A stretch of 64,000 nt of DNA from Wenzhouxiangella marina. GTDB taxonomy: Bacteria > Pseudomonadota > Gammaproteobacteria > Xanthomonadales > Wenzhouxiangellaceae. How positions within the stretch are numbered: the stretch's first letter is position 1; every line of letters begins with the position of its first letter. A program made the position numbers and the translations under genes. The notes under the pieces are model-generated. The model had not been told where the DNA came from, did no database searches, and saw nothing but the letters and a program-made list of their open reading frames with translations. Shown here piece by piece: positions 44,629 to 54,946 of this stretch. The stretch is taken from NCBI RefSeq assembly GCF_001187785.1, contig NZ_CP012154.1, forward strand, positions 3,280,501-3,344,500. The letters are read 5' to 3'.

Positions 44629-46038
44629 ATGACCCCCTCTGAAGTACTCAAACTGATCCGCGACGAAGACATCGAGTTCGTCGACCTGCGCTTCGCCAAC
44701 ACCCTCGGCAAGGAGCAGCACGTGACCGTGCCGGCCTCGGCCGTCGACGAGGACATGTTCGAAGAAGGCAAGATGTTCGACGGCTCCTCGATCGTGGGCT
44801 GGAAAGGCATCAACGACTCGGACATGGTGCTGATGCCGGATCCGACGGCGACCTTCATCGACCCGTTCGCCGAGTACAAGACGCTCAACATCAACTGCGA
44901 CATCCTCGAGCCGGCCACCATGCAGCCCTACACGCGCTGCCCGCGCTCCCTGGCCAAGCGCGCCGAAGCCTACCTGAAGGCCTGCGGCGTGGCCGACACG
45001 GCCTTCTTCGGTCCGGAGCCCGAGTTCTTCGTCTTCGATGACGTGCGTTGGGGCAATGACATCTCCGGCGCCTTCTTCAAGATCGACGCCGAAGAGGCCG
45101 CCTGGAACACCAGGAAGAAGTACGAGGACGGCAACCACGGCCATCGTCCGAAGGTCAAGGGCGGCTACTTCCCGGTGCCGCCGGTGGACGGACTGAACGA
45201 TCTCCGCGGCCTGATGTGCCTGACCCTGGAGCAGCTCGGCATTCCCGTCGAAGTGCACCACCACGAAGTCGGCACCGCCGGCCAGTGCGAGATCGGCACA
45301 CGCTTCAACACCCTGACGCGCAAGGCCGACGAGCTGCTGATCATGAAGTACGTGATCCAGAACGTCGCCCACATGCACGGCCGCACCGCCACCTTCATGC
45401 CCAAGCCCCTGGTCGGAGACAATGGCTCCGGCATGCACGTGCACCAGAGCCTGGCCAAGGACGGCACGAACCTGTTCGCCGGCGACGGCTACGGTGGCCT
45501 GAGCGAGACCGCCCTGCACTACATCGGCGGCATCTTCAAGCACGCTCGCGCGATCAACGCCTTCTCCAACTCGACCACCAACAGCTACAAGCGCCTGGTG
45601 CCGGGTTTCGAGGCGCCGGTCGTGCTGGCCTACTCGGCCCGTAACCGCTCGGCCTCCTGCCGGGTGCCCTGGGTGGCCAGCGACAAGGCCCGCCGCATCG
45701 AAGTCCGCTTCGGTGATCCGGCCGGCAACCCCTACCTGACCTTCGCGGCGATGATGATGGCCGGCATCGACGGGATCATCAACAAGATCGATCCGGGCGC
45801 ACCGATGGACAAGGACCTGTACGATCTGCCGCCGGAAGAAGAGCGGGATCTGCCGCGCGTCTGCCACGCCCTCGACCAGGCCCTGGAGGCGCTGGATCAG
45901 GATCGCGAGTTCCTGAAGGCCGGTGACGTGTTCTCCGACGACCTGATCGACGGCTACATCGCCCTGAAGATGCAGGAAGTCACGCGCTTCCGGGCGGCCA
46001 CGCACCCGGTCGAGTTCGACATGTACTACTCGAGCTGA
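44629..46038 (+). CDS. glnA: Glutamine synthetase type I
   Basis: Makes glutamine from glutamate, ammonia and ATP in a cytoplasmic dodecamer. 469 residues with all landmarks: [22 protein letters not shown] start, [27 protein letters not shown] (metal Glu residues), [20 protein letters not shown] (ATP/metal), and [30 protein letters not shown]. The adenylylation loop near the C-terminus is [11 protein letters not shown], with the target Tyr in the usual place, so GlnE-type control is expected. AAGGAC precedes the ATG; transcribed from the sigma-54 promoter above, likely through NtrC. Confidence 0.98.
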   Translation: MTPSEVLKLIRDEDIEFVDLRFANTLGKEQHVTVPASAVDEDMFEEGKMFDGSSIVGWKGINDSDMVLMPDPTATFIDPFAEYKTLNINCDILEPATMQPYTRCPRSLAKRAEAYLKACGVADTAFFGPEPEFFVFDDVRWGNDISGAFFKIDAEEAAWNTRKKYEDGNHGHRPKVKGGYFPVPPVDGLNDLRGLMCLTLEQLGIPVEVHHHEVGTAGQCEIGTRFNTLTRKADELLIMKYVIQNVAHMHGRTATFMPKPLVGDNGSGMHVHQSLAKDGTNLFAGDGYGGLSETALHYIGGIFKHARAINAFSNSTTNSYKRLVPGFEAPVVLAYSARNRSASCRVPWVASDKARRIEVRFGDPAGNPYLTFAAMMMAGIDGIINKIDPGAPMDKDLYDLPPEEERDLPRVCHALDQALEALDQDREFLKAGDVFSDDLIDGYIALKMQEVTRFRAATHPVEFDMYYSS

Positions 46039-46059
46039 TCGATCAGCCGCCCTGCTGCA

Positions 46060-46084
46060 GGATCGGGCCCGCCGGGCCCGATCC
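46060..46084 (+). terminator. Hairpin after glnA
   Basis: GGATCGGGCCC (46060-46070) and GGGCCCGATCC (46074-46084) pair perfectly around a three-base loop, 22 bases after the glnA stop. There is no T tract, so it may stabilise the message end or attenuate read-through into the DUF4124-ntrBC genes. Confidence 0.6.
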
Positions 46085-46142
46085 TCACCCCCTGAAGCTT
46101 CCGGAACCCATTCGCCGCTGCGCCGTCTGAAGGGGTAGTATC

Positions 46143-46709
46143 ATGACCGTGTTCCACGGACCGAAGGCAGCCATGCACCTCTCACGCAAGCTACTGATTC
46201 TGGCACTTCTTCCGGCGTTTCTCGCCAGCACATCCGTCTGGTCGCAGCCGATCTACAAGGTGGTCGACGAGGACGGCAATGTCACCTACACCGACCAGCG
46301 CCCCGACGAGGAGGCCGAGCCCATGGACCTGCCCGAGCTGAACGTGCTCGAAGGCCGGGAAATGGAGCCCCCCATCACGCGCCGCGAAACCGGTGAGGAA
46401 CGTGAACCACTGGAGCTGCGATTCGTCTCGCCCCAGCCCGAGGAGCACATCCTCGGCACCGGCAACAGCCTGACCGCCGTGCTGGAAAGCAACATCGCCA
46501 TTCCGCCCTCGGCCCTGGTCGTGTTCTACCTCGATGGCCAGGCCCAGGAGCCCGTGCAGTCGATGAGCATGAGCTTCGAGCAGGTCGATCGTGGCGAACA
46601 CAGCATCCGGGCCGAGCTGCAGACTCCGTCGGGCCGCGTGCTGGCCTCGACCGAGTCGGTCACCTTCTACATGCGCCAGGCTTCGCGACAGCACCCTGCT
46701 CCACCGTGA
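46143..46709 (+). CDS. Exported DUF4124 protein
   Basis: An exported protein with signal peptide (KLLILALLPAFLASTSVWSQ) followed by the DUF4124 motif PIYKVVDEDGNVTYTDQRPDE, a beta motif found in many periplasmic proteins, then an acidic linker and a C-terminal beta domain (LRFVSPQPEEHILGTGNSLTAVLES) resembling an Ig-like fold. Two starts are possible: ATG 46143 (AAGGGG seven bases before) and ATG 46173 (GAAGG); the former is used. Its stop overlaps the GTG start of ntrB, an odd coupling of an envelope protein to a nitrogen sensor. Confidence 0.85.
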   Translation: MTVFHGPKAAMHLSRKLLILALLPAFLASTSVWSQPIYKVVDEDGNVTYTDQRPDEEAEPMDLPELNVLEGREMEPPITRRETGEEREPLELRFVSPQPEEHILGTGNSLTAVLESNIAIPPSALVVFYLDGQAQEPVQSMSMSFEQVDRGEHSIRAELQTPSGRVLASTESVTFYMRQASRQHPAPP

Positions 46710-47722
46710 GCGAACTGGACCCGGACCGCCTGAGCACGGGCCTGATCCGGGTCGATCCGACCGGCCGGATCCGCTGGCTCAATCGCGCCGCCGCCACCCT
46801 GCTGGAGCAGCCCCAGGCCGAAGTTCCGGGCAGCCGGCTGGGCGATCAGAGCGATGTGCTCGAACGCAGCCTGGAGCGGGTGCAACGGCACGGCGGCACC
46901 ATGAGCGTCGCTGAAATCGCCCTGCAGGCCGACGGCCCGCCCGTCGACCTGTACCTGCATCCCCTCGACGACGACGTGCTGATCGAACTGCACCCGGTGG
47001 CCGAGCGCGTCCGCCAGCGAGAACGCGCCGACCGAGCCGATCGTCAGCAGGCCATCGCCCTGCTCGCCCGCGGACTGGCCCACGAGCTGCGCAATCCGCT
47101 GGCCGGCGTGCGCGGCGCAGCCCAGCTGATCGAACACACGAGCGACCCCGAGGCGGCGCGACGCCATGCGCGCATGATCCAGCGCGAGGTCGATCGGATC
47201 ACCGGCCTGATCGAGCACGTGGCCGGCGACAGCGAACCCCGCATGGCGATGATCAATCTGCACCAGGTCATCGATGATGCGATCGAACTGGTCCAGGCCG
47301 AGAGCGGCGGCCGCCTGGCCATCCAGCGCCACTATGACCCATCCATTCCCGAACAGCGCGGTGACGCCGACCGGCTGCACCAGCTCTTTCTCAACCTGCT
47401 GCGCAACAGCGTCCAGGCCGGCGCCCTGAGCCTGCGGCTGAGCACCCGCATCGAGCACGACTCGGCGCTCGTCGAAGCGCCCGCGCGGCATGCCGTGCGC
47501 ATCGAGCTGGACGACGACGGCGAGGGCGTCCCCGAGACTCTGCGCGATCGACTGTTCCTGCCCCTGGTGACGGGCCGCGAACGCGGTTCGGGCTTCGGCC
47601 TGGCCGTCGTCCAGCAGATCGCCCGCGCCCACGGCGGTCTGGTCGACTACCAGTCCCTGCCCCGCGGCAGCCGATTCACGGTTCGCCTGCCGCTGCATCT
47701 GGCCAGGGAGGCGGCCGCATGA
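46706..47722 (+). CDS. ntrB: Nitrogen regulation sensor kinase NtrB
   Basis: Cytoplasmic sensor kinase/phosphatase that controls NtrC according to nitrogen status through PII. 338 residues from GTG 46706: N-terminal PAS-like domain (about 8-95), HisKA with His126 in LARGLAHELRNPLAGVRGAAQLI, the typical NtrB sequence, and an ATPase domain ending GRERGSGFGLAVVQQIARAHGG. The N box and G box are present. It overlaps both the DUF4124 gene (GTGA) and ntrC (ATGA), so the three are translated together. Confidence 0.95.
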   Translation: MSELDPDRLSTGLIRVDPTGRIRWLNRAAATLLEQPQAEVPGSRLGDQSDVLERSLERVQRHGGTMSVAEIALQADGPPVDLYLHPLDDDVLIELHPVAERVRQRERADRADRQQAIALLARGLAHELRNPLAGVRGAAQLIEHTSDPEAARRHARMIQREVDRITGLIEHVAGDSEPRMAMINLHQVIDDAIELVQAESGGRLAIQRHYDPSIPEQRGDADRLHQLFLNLLRNSVQAGALSLRLSTRIEHDSALVEAPARHAVRIELDDDGEGVPETLRDRLFLPLVTGRERGSGFGLAVVQQIARAHGGLVDYQSLPRGSRFTVRLPLHLAREAAA

Positions 47723-49092
47723 GCGAGCGGATCTGGATCATCGACGACGACCCGGCCATCCGCTACGTGCTGGAGGAGTTCTTCCGCAGCCAGCATATGC
47801 CGGTCCGCAGCTTCGAGCGAGGCGCGGATCTGGAGGATGCCCTGAGCCATCACCACCCGGATCTGGTGATGGCCGATGTGCGCCTGAACGGCGAGAACGG
47901 TCTGGAGTTGATGCAGTCCCTGCGCGAGCGCCTGCCGGACCTGCCGGTGATCGTGATGACCGCCTATTCGGATCTCGACTCCGCCGTCCAGGCCTTCAAG
48001 GGCGGGGCCCTGGAGTTCCTGGCCAAGCCCTTCGACCTCGACGAGGTCGGCCGGCTGGTGCAAAAGGCCCTGGCGGGCGCCAATGCGGAAGAAGGCGTGA
48101 AACCGGGCAAGGACGGCCTGATCGGCTCGTCGCCGGCCTTCCAGGAGCTGATCCGGATGATCGGCCGCCTGTCGGCCAGCGACATCCCGGTGCTGATCAC
48201 TGGCGAGACCGGGACGGGCAAGGAACTGATCGCGCGCGCCCTGCACAAGCACTCACCCCGGGCAGAGGGTCCCTTCATCGCGATCAACACGGCCGCGATC
48301 CCCGAGGATCTGCTGGAGTCCGAGCTGTTCGGTCATGAGAAGGGCGCCTTCACCGGTGCCAGCGAGCAATACCGGGGGCGCTTCGAGCAGGCCCAGGGCG
48401 GCACCCTGTTTCTGGACGAGATCGGCGACATGCCCCTGACCCTGCAATCCCGTCTGCTGCGCGTGCTGGCCGAAGGCGAGTACTACCGCCTGGGCGGACG
48501 AGACCTGGTGCGAACCAATGCCCGGATCATCACCGCCACGCACCGCAACCTGGCGCGGCGGGTCGAAGCCGGTGAATTCCGCGCCGATCTCTACCATCGC
48601 CTCAAGGTCATCAACCTGGCCGTTCCACCGCTGCGCGAGCGGCGCGAAGACATCCCGGAACTGGCGCGGCATTTCCTGCGCGCCGCCGGCAAGGAATTCC
48701 GTCTGCCGCCCAAGCTCGCCGACCGCGCCCTGCTGAATCATCTCAAGTCCCTGGACTGGCCCGGCAACGTCCGTGAACTCAAGCACCTCTGCCAGTCGCT
48801 CGCGGCCCTGGCCCCGGCACCGCTGATCGGCATCGACGATCTGCCCCCCGAGTATCGTCGCCCTGGCCAGGCCGTGGGCTCGATCGAACGCCATTGGACC
48901 GAGCACCTGGCCGATGCCCTGTATGCCGAGTTGGGCAGCGAGCACGAGGAGCTATTCGAAGCCTACAAGCGCGAGTTCGAGCAAGCGGTGGTGCGCACGA
49001 CCCTGCGCCACTGCGATGACAACCAGTCCGAAGCAGCCCGCCGACTGGGCATCAGCCGCAACACCCTGGCGCGGATGCTGAAGGAGCAGTAA
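47719..49092 (+). CDS. ntrC: Nitrogen regulation response regulator NtrC
   Basis: Sigma-54 activator of the NtrC class. 457 residues: receiver (1-120) with Asp53 in [15 protein letters not shown]+ domain with Walker A GETGTGKE (162-169), GAFTGA sigma-54 contact (209-214), Walker B LFLDEIGD, and the C-terminal Fis-type HTH ([20 protein letters not shown]). Pairs with NtrB just upstream; glnA, 3 kb before it, carries a sigma-54 promoter. The target range beyond glnA cannot be seen. Confidence 0.97.
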   Translation: MSERIWIIDDDPAIRYVLEEFFRSQHMPVRSFERGADLEDALSHHHPDLVMADVRLNGENGLELMQSLRERLPDLPVIVMTAYSDLDSAVQAFKGGALEFLAKPFDLDEVGRLVQKALAGANAEEGVKPGKDGLIGSSPAFQELIRMIGRLSASDIPVLITGETGTGKELIARALHKHSPRAEGPFIAINTAAIPEDLLESELFGHEKGAFTGASEQYRGRFEQAQGGTLFLDEIGDMPLTLQSRLLRVLAEGEYYRLGGRDLVRTNARIITATHRNLARRVEAGEFRADLYHRLKVINLAVPPLRERREDIPELARHFLRAAGKEFRLPPKLADRALLNHLKSLDWPGNVRELKHLCQSLAALAPAPLIGIDDLPPEYRRPGQAVGSIERHWTEHLADALYAELGSEHEELFEAYKREFEQAVVRTTLRHCDDNQSEAARRLGISRNTLARMLKEQ

Positions 49093-49119
49093 GCGACCCG
49101 GCCCGGCTGAACGGTCGGA

Positions 49120-49560
49120 TCAATGCACCTCCAACCAGAAGGTCACCGGCCCGTCGTTGATCAGGCCGACCTGCATGTTCGCGCCGAAGCGACCGCATTG
49201 CGTGCCCGGCCAGGCAGCCTCGGCCCGCTCGATCAGTGACTCGAACAGGGCCTGCCCTTCGTCCGGTGGCGCGGCCGGTGTGAAGCTCGGACGATTGCCT
49301 GAGTCGGTGTCGGCGGCCAGGGTGAACTGGGGCACCAGCAGCAGACCGCCGCCGGAGTCGCGCAGGCTTCGGTTCATGCGCCCCTGGTCGTCGGAAAAGA
49401 CGCGGTAGTTCAACAGGCGTTCGAGAAAGCGATCGAGGCGCTCGGCCTGATCGCCGCGCTGGAAACCGACCAGCACGAGCAGGCCCGATCCGATCTCGCC
49501 CACGGTTTCCCCGTCGATGTCCACGCGCGCCTCGCTGACCCGCTGCAGCAGTCCGATCAT
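49120..49560 (-). CDS. dtd: D-aminoacyl-tRNA deacylase
   Basis: Removes D-amino acids wrongly loaded on tRNA (and glycine from tRNA-Ala). 146 residues from ATG 49560: MIGLLQRVSEARVDIDGE, LVLVGFQRGDQ, LLNYRVFSDDQGRMNRSL, LLLVPQFTLAADT (the Ser-Gln substrate motif has Pro-Gln here) and NDGPVTFWLE. Length and motifs are those of Dtd; the Pro in place of the common Ser of SQF is a small deviation. Convergent with ntrC. Confidence 0.94.
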   Translation of the reverse strand: MIGLLQRVSEARVDIDGETVGEIGSGLLVLVGFQRGDQAERLDRFLERLLNYRVFSDDQGRMNRSLRDSGGGLLLVPQFTLAADTDSGNRPSFTPAAPPDEGQALFESLIERAEAAWPGTQCGRFGANMQVGLINDGPVTFWLEVH

Positions 49561-49689
49561 TGCCTTTTCATCCTCCGCCTTTCGGCATCCGTGAGCCGAC
49601 GAAAACATCCCGATGATACGTGGCTTTGCCGGCCCGATGGCGAATGCTATGCTCGCCCGATCCTGAACCGCAGCCCCGGACGACGAACC

Positions 49690-52020
49690 ATGAAGCTTCG
49701 ACTCCTGCTCCTCCTCGCCGGCCTGATCCTCGGCCAGCAAATGGCCTCGGCCCAGGCCGGAACCCAGGCCTGGCAACTGCTCCCGGCGGAGCAGCGCAGC
49801 GGCGTGACCAGCATGGTCCTGCAGCTCCCCGAAGGCAGCTACACCGCCATCGATGCCGCTCTCGAAAACCTTCATCGCAGCGACACCTGGACCCTGCCCC
49901 TGCCCGGCGGCGATCGGCTGGAACTTCAGGTCGTGGACCGCCTTCGACAAGGCACGGAGGTGGTCACGATCCAGGCCCGCGGCCAATCCGGCGCCCATGC
50001 GCATCTGACGATCGGACCGACCGGCCTGTTCGGCCACATCGGCTCGTCCGAGGGGCGCTACCAGGTGCTCAGTGATGCAGCGGGCAGCTGGCTGATCCAC
50101 CTCGACGATCCGCGCATTCGCGTCGATTCGCACTGCCCGGTCGAGGGGCACGCGCATGCCAGCACAGCGGCAGGCGCTGATCCCCGCGGCGCGGGCACGC
50201 TGGACCAGATCGACGTGGCCCTGCTCTATTCACCGGAGATCAGTGAACGCTACCCGGGCCTGCTGCTGGACACCCGGCTGAGCCATCTGATGGCCGTGGC
50301 CAACCAGGCGATGGTCGATTCGCAGGTGGACATCGTCTTCCGCACGGTGCATCAGGAAGAAGTGCCCACGCCCGGCTCGCCGAGCATCTTCCTGGCTCTG
50401 GACAACATGGCCGCGGGCCTGCGCGGTGAGCCGGCCGATGTCTTCACCGGCATCGACGCCCTGCGTGAGGAGCACGGCGCCGACCTGGTGATCTTCGTCT
50501 GGCCCCATGACATCGAAACGCGCGGCGCCTGCGGCGTGGCCTTCCTGCCGGAACAGGACGAGGTCAGCGGGGAATGGATCGACACGCGGGGCGTGCACGT
50601 GACCAACGACGGCATCAGCAACTGGTCGGTCTGCTCCGACGCGGTCATGACCCACGAGTTCGGCCACAACCTCGGTTCGGTCCACCAGCGCTTCAGCCCG
50701 GACGAGGCGGGCTACAACTTCGCCCATGTCGTGCCCGATGTGCTCAACACCGTGATGGGCTCCTTCGGCAGTGCCAACCGCAACCGCTACCTGCGCATGA
50801 GCGTGTTCTCCAACCCGGACATCAGCTGCGGTGGCGCGCCCTGCGGCTCGATGGTACCGGGCCAGGAAGCGAACGCCGCCCTGACCCTGAACGATTTCTC
50901 TTCGATCGTTGCAGGCTACGCGGCACCGGTCTACCCGGGCATTTCCGACCGACCCGCGCCCTCCAACCCGGACAGCGATGGCGATAACAGCGATGACTGG
51001 ACCGACCCCTTTCCCTTCGATCCCTTCAATGGCATGGCGCCGCCTCCGCCCGACCCACCGGGGTTCGTGGCGCCGCCGCTGTTCGATGGCTCGTCCATCG
51101 AGCACTATGAACTGCTGGTCGCCTCCAGCGGCAGCGATCAGGTTCACAGCTGGCACATGGACGGGAGCTGGCAAGGCCGGGTGATCCAGGCCGAGCGCCT
51201 GCCCTTCCCCGATGAACGACCGGCCTTGTCGGAGTTCACCCGACTGCTGGTCGGAGCGGATGGCTCGATCTACATGACCGCCAGCGCCTCGGTCCGGCGA
51301 TTCGATCGGGTCAGCGGGGCCGAGTTCGACGTTTTCCTCGATTCCCAACCGCCGTTTTCCAGCCCCGGCAGCCTCACCGACGGCTTCCCCCGGACGATGC
51401 GCTTCAATGAGGACCAGAGCCAGCTGGTCGTGCTGGGCAACCAGACCGTGCAGACCTATGATGCCGTCGGCAATCTGATCGGCTTCTTCGGCGGTCTGCC
51501 CCTGGCCGAAGATCCGATCAACGCGACCTTCGATGTGCGACCTCGCGACCTCGCCTTCCATCCGAGCGGCAAGCGCTATGTCATCGACGATGCGGAGTCG
51601 CGGATCCTGATCTTCTCAAGCTCGAGCTTCGAGGACTACACCGGCGACCTGGTGACCGGGCACAGCCTGATCGGCGACCCCTGGGCCATGGTGATGGGTG
51701 AGGACGAGCACCTCTATCTGGCCAATGGCGACAACGACAACGTGCTCCGGATCAGCACCCTGGATGGCTCGGTGGAGGTCCTGATTCCCGCCGGCGCCGG
51801 CGGCCTGGACTTCGCTCGCGATCTGGCCTTCGGGCCGGACGGTCTGCTCTACGTGCTCAGCCGGGGCAATTCGGCCGTGCTACGCTTCGATCCGAACACC
51901 GGCGATTTTGTCGATGCCTTCGTGCCGGCGGGTCACCCGGGTCTGGATCAGGCCCAGAGCCTGGCCTTTGCCCTGCGCATCGACGCCGACATCTTCCGCG
52001 ATCGCTTCGAACTGGACTGA
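49690..52020 (+). CDS. Exported zinc metalloprotease with C-terminal propeller
   Basis: A 776-residue secreted protease. Signal peptide [21 protein letters not shown]; propeptide-like region (about 25-160); metalloprotease domain with the zinc site [11 protein letters not shown] (His322, Glu323, His326, His332), of the reprolysin-like M12B type, and a downstream Met in LRMSVFSNP that may be the Met-turn; a short Asp-rich linker with Pro-rich [10 protein letters not shown] (about 460); then NHL-type propeller repeats (about 480-760, for example [25 protein letters not shown]). Ends IFRDRFELD, like VFEDRF in the Cys-rich protein. Target unknown. Confidence 0.87.
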   Translation: MKLRLLLLLAGLILGQQMASAQAGTQAWQLLPAEQRSGVTSMVLQLPEGSYTAIDAALENLHRSDTWTLPLPGGDRLELQVVDRLRQGTEVVTIQARGQSGAHAHLTIGPTGLFGHIGSSEGRYQVLSDAAGSWLIHLDDPRIRVDSHCPVEGHAHASTAAGADPRGAGTLDQIDVALLYSPEISERYPGLLLDTRLSHLMAVANQAMVDSQVDIVFRTVHQEEVPTPGSPSIFLALDNMAAGLRGEPADVFTGIDALREEHGADLVIFVWPHDIETRGACGVAFLPEQDEVSGEWIDTRGVHVTNDGISNWSVCSDAVMTHEFGHNLGSVHQRFSPDEAGYNFAHVVPDVLNTVMGSFGSANRNRYLRMSVFSNPDISCGGAPCGSMVPGQEANAALTLNDFSSIVAGYAAPVYPGISDRPAPSNPDSDGDNSDDWTDPFPFDPFNGMAPPPPDPPGFVAPPLFDGSSIEHYELLVASSGSDQVHSWHMDGSWQGRVIQAERLPFPDERPALSEFTRLLVGADGSIYMTASASVRRFDRVSGAEFDVFLDSQPPFSSPGSLTDGFPRTMRFNEDQSQLVVLGNQTVQTYDAVGNLIGFFGGLPLAEDPINATFDVRPRDLAFHPSGKRYVIDDAESRILIFSSSSFEDYTGDLVTGHSLIGDPWAMVMGEDEHLYLANGDNDNVLRISTLDGSVEVLIPAGAGGLDFARDLAFGPDGLLYVLSRGNSAVLRFDPNTGDFVDAFVPAGHPGLDQAQSLAFALRIDADIFRDRFELD

Positions 52021-52060
52021 ATCGAGGCGATCGCGTCCAGTCCGAACCAAGGAGATCACG

Positions 52061-52270
52061 ATGAGCAACCACGTCTACAAGCAGATCAAGCTGACCGGTT
52101 CTTCTCCCGAGGGAATCGAACAGGCCATCGCCAACGCCCTGGATCGCGCGTCCAAAACGGTCAAGCACATGCGCTGGTTCGAGGTGGTCGATACGCGGGG
52201 TCAGATCGAGAAAGGCCGCGTGGCCCACTGGCAGGTGACCATCGAGGTCGGTTTTACTCTGGACGACTGA
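52061..52270 (+). CDS. Dodecin family flavin-binding protein
   Basis: A 69-residue cytoplasmic protein that in related bacteria forms a hollow dodecamer storing FMN or riboflavin. [50 protein letters not shown] holds the dodecin signature, with the flavin-stacking Trp in MRWFEVV. AAGGAGA precedes ATG 52061. Its last 17 bases overlap the end of the convergent M48 peptidase gene. Confidence 0.94.
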   Translation: MSNHVYKQIKLTGSSPEGIEQAIANALDRASKTVKHMRWFEVVDTRGQIEKGRVAHWQVTIEVGFTLDD

Positions 52271-54221
52271 GCGCCGCCTCGCCGGATTCGCTCGACGCGC
52301 TGCCGTCGAGCACCGGCAAGGGCACGTGCAGAGCACCGCAGATCACGCGCACGAGCTCGAACTCCTCGGTCGTGACGCTGTGGTCGTGCATGACCACGCG
52401 CACGAGCGCGCCCATCAATGCCTGCTTGTCCCGGGGACGCAGGGAATCCAGCGCCTTCAGGGCTCGATCGAGGCGATCGGGCCAGTCCTCCAGGTGCGGC
52501 AGCGACTCCGGTCGCGGCCCGAACATCTCACCGCAACCGGCCTGAAACGCCGACAGGGCCTCGGCCTCGTCTTCCGCGTGACCATGGCGAGCCAGAATGG
52601 CCAGCAGATCGCGTGCTTCTTCCTGATGCTTCTGCAGACGCGCCGAACCGGTGCCGACCCGCTTCGAGGGCTGCAGCACATCCTGGATCTGTCGGGCCGT
52701 CAGTCGCGCCAGGGCGTATTCGAAGACATCGATCCGACCGTCGGCATGGATCAGCTCATCGAGCAGGCTCATGAAACGCACCAGCTCGGCCGGGGGACGG
52801 CGGCGTAGCACGGGGAAAGCCATTTCCATCAGCGGCAGGCGCTGATTGGGGCGCAGTTGGGGAATCACTTCGTAGAGCGCGCGCACCTGCGACTCGCTCT
52901 CGCTGCCCAGGCCCTTGGCCACGCTCAACAGCTGGTTTTCCCGGACTTCCGGATCCTTGTCAAGCAGCAGCGCGCAGATCACTTCCTGCGCCCATTCGTC
53001 GCTGTGCGCAGCCTTTTCCAGCACCTTGGGCATGGAGGCGGCCACGGCAGCGGCCATCAGCACATGGCTCAACTCGGGCTGACCGATCTGCTCGGCCAGC
53101 TGTGTCGGATCCAGCGGCAGCCCACCCGGTCCGCGGCTCGCGCCCGCCTCGGCACCCTCACCGGAAGCACGACGATTCTCCGCCCGGGCCTGCTTCATCT
53201 GGGCGTGCCGATCCATCTGCTTGGCGATCTCCTGAAACTCGGAAGGATCGAAGCCGGGATCGATGGCGCGAATGCGGTCTTCCAGCGGCGGATGGGTCGC
53301 GAACATCTGGTAGCCCATGCCGCGCCCGAACAGCATGTGCCCGACCTCCTCGGCGTCGGTGGTCAGATAGGAGCCCGCATAGGACGCACCGATCTTCTTC
53401 AGGGCACCGGCGATCCCGTCCGGGTGGCGGGTGAACTGAACGGCGGAGGCATCGGCCAGATACTCGCGCTGACGGGACACGGCCGCCTTGATCCAGCGGC
53501 CGAAGAACAGGCCGACATAGCCGATGACGACCACCGCCAGGCCGATCAGTACCGCAGGCGCCGCATTGCGGGAGTCGCGCGCGAAGCTGCTGACCCGAAG
53601 CAGCTTGCGGCCGATGATGGCGATCACCAGGATGCCGAACAGGAAGCCGATCAGGCGGATGTTCAGCCGGGTGTCGCCGTTGAAGATATGGCTGAACTCA
53701 TGGGCGATCACGCCCTGCAGTTCGTCCCGATTCAGCGCTTCGAGGGCCCCGCGAGTGACGGCCACCGCCGCGTCCGTGGTGTTGAAGCCGGCCGCGAAGG
53801 CGTTGATGCCCTGCTCGTGTTCGAGGACGTAGATCTCGGGCACGGGGATGCCCGAGGCAATCGCCATTTCCTCGACGACGTTGCGCAGGCGTCGGCGCAG
53901 CGGATCGCGGGTGTCGGGTTCGATCAGCGTGCCGCCCAGCTCGCGGGCGATCTCTCCGCCCCCGCCGCGCAACTGCAGGGTGCGGAACAGGCTGGCCAGC
54001 ACGATCACCGACGCGGTGATCAGGGTGGCCGCGGCGATGATCGAGACATTGGCCGCCAGCCACTGGGTCAGGCTGCGACCGGAGACGGCCCACTGGACGC
54101 CGAACAGGCTGAGCACGATGGCGTTGACGGCCACGATGATGCCGAGCACGGCCAGACTGAACAGGAACACCAGCCAGCGGGTCTGGCGCCTGGCCTTGTC
54201 CTGATGTTCGAAGAAGTTCAT
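52254..54221 (-). CDS. M48 family membrane metallopeptidase with TerB-like tail
   Basis: HtpX/Ste24-like zinc peptidase of the inner membrane. 655 residues, twice HtpX length. Two N-terminal helices (about 16-42 and 58-82), the zinc site HEFSH (174-178) in [18 protein letters not shown], two further helices (190-205, 223-240), and [16 protein letters not shown] with the third ligand Glu. From about 350 the protein is a long helical C-terminal region; [22 protein letters not shown] and [24 protein letters not shown] resemble TerB-like metal-binding helices. Paired with lemA upstream, a common association. Confidence 0.92.
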   Translation of the reverse strand: MNFFEHQDKARRQTRWLVFLFSLAVLGIIVAVNAIVLSLFGVQWAVSGRSLTQWLAANVSIIAAATLITASVIVLASLFRTLQLRGGGGEIARELGGTLIEPDTRDPLRRRLRNVVEEMAIASGIPVPEIYVLEHEQGINAFAAGFNTTDAAVAVTRGALEALNRDELQGVIAHEFSHIFNGDTRLNIRLIGFLFGILVIAIIGRKLLRVSSFARDSRNAAPAVLIGLAVVVIGYVGLFFGRWIKAAVSRQREYLADASAVQFTRHPDGIAGALKKIGASYAGSYLTTDAEEVGHMLFGRGMGYQMFATHPPLEDRIRAIDPGFDPSEFQEIAKQMDRHAQMKQARAENRRASGEGAEAGASRGPGGLPLDPTQLAEQIGQPELSHVLMAAAVAASMPKVLEKAAHSDEWAQEVICALLLDKDPEVRENQLLSVAKGLGSESESQVRALYEVIPQLRPNQRLPLMEMAFPVLRRRPPAELVRFMSLLDELIHADGRIDVFEYALARLTARQIQDVLQPSKRVGTGSARLQKHQEEARDLLAILARHGHAEDEAEALSAFQAGCGEMFGPRPESLPHLEDWPDRLDRALKALDSLRPRDKQALMGALVRVVMHDHSVTTEEFELVRVICGALHVPLPVLDGSASSESGEAALSRPE

Positions 54222-54231
54222 TCGGGATGAA

Positions 54232-54284
54232 GGTTCAAGGCGAATGGATCAAGGAACAAGGATGAAGCCGAACATCCTTGAACC
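54232..54284. repeat. CCTTGAACC inverted pair between lemA and the M48 gene
   Basis: GGTTCAAGG (54232-54240) and CCTTGAACC (54276-54284) are perfect inverted copies of a 9-mer that also occurs twice before ccoS (26734-26742 and 26755-26763). Confidence 0.55.
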
Positions 54285-54304
54285 TTGACCCTCGATCCCG
54301 ATGA

Positions 54305-54892
54305 TCAACCGAAATCGACCTTGACGTTCTCGCGCTTGGCCGGGTCTTCGATCTCGAGCAACTGTGCCGGGTTGAAGTTGAACATGCCGGCGATGATGTT
54401 GTTCGGGAAGCTCTCGCGCAGGATGTTGTAGTTCATCACCGAGTCGTTGTAGGCCTGGCGTGCGAAGGCGATCTTGTTCTCGGTGGTGGTCAGCTCTTCG
54501 GTCAGCTGCATCATGTTCTCGTTGGCCTTGAGGTCCGGATAGTTCTCCGACAGGGCGAACAGACGCCCCAGAGCCCCGGCCACGCCCTGCTCGGCCTGAT
54601 TGAGGCGCTTGACCGCTTCCGGATCGGTGGGGTCGTTGGAGGCGGCCTTGAGCTGGCTGACCGCACCGTTGCGCGCCTGGATGACGGCCTCGAGGGTTTC
54701 CCGCTCATGCGCCATGTATTTCTTCGCCACCTCGACCAGGTTGGGAATCAGGTCGTAGCGGCGGGTCAGCTGGACATCGATCTGCGCAAAGGCGTTCTTG
54801 TAGCGGTTTCGGGCCGCAACCAATCGGTTGTAGATCCCGATCACGAAAAAGGCCAGGCCGACCAGTACGGCTACACCAATCCAGAATTCCAT
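54305..54892 (-). CDS. lemA: LemA family protein
   Basis: A 195-residue protein with one N-terminal helix (MEFWIGVAVLVGLAFFVIGIY) and a long helical bundle. The LemA signature is complete: YNRLVAARNRYKNAFAQIDVQLTRRYDLIPNLVEVAKKYMAHERETLEAV, ENYPDLKANENMMQLTEELTTTENKIAFARQAYNDSVMNYN and SFPNNIIAGMFNF. Function in bacteria is unclear. It is the first gene of a two-gene operon with the M48 peptidase, an arrangement seen widely. Confidence 0.96.
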   Translation of the reverse strand: MEFWIGVAVLVGLAFFVIGIYNRLVAARNRYKNAFAQIDVQLTRRYDLIPNLVEVAKKYMAHERETLEAVIQARNGAVSQLKAASNDPTDPEAVKRLNQAEQGVAGALGRLFALSENYPDLKANENMMQLTEELTTTENKIAFARQAYNDSVMNYNILRESFPNNIIAGMFNFNPAQLLEIEDPAKRENVKVDFG

Positions 54893-54946
54893 CGCAGAGC
54901 TCCTCGGTCCAAAATCGTTGGCCCCCGAGTTTACCGCGAGCCTCGC

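Noticed and set aside
51857-52336. Minus-strand frame over the protease end and dodecin
   Set aside because: Shadow frame with Arg/Pro-rich composition; dodecin on the plus strand is unmistakable.
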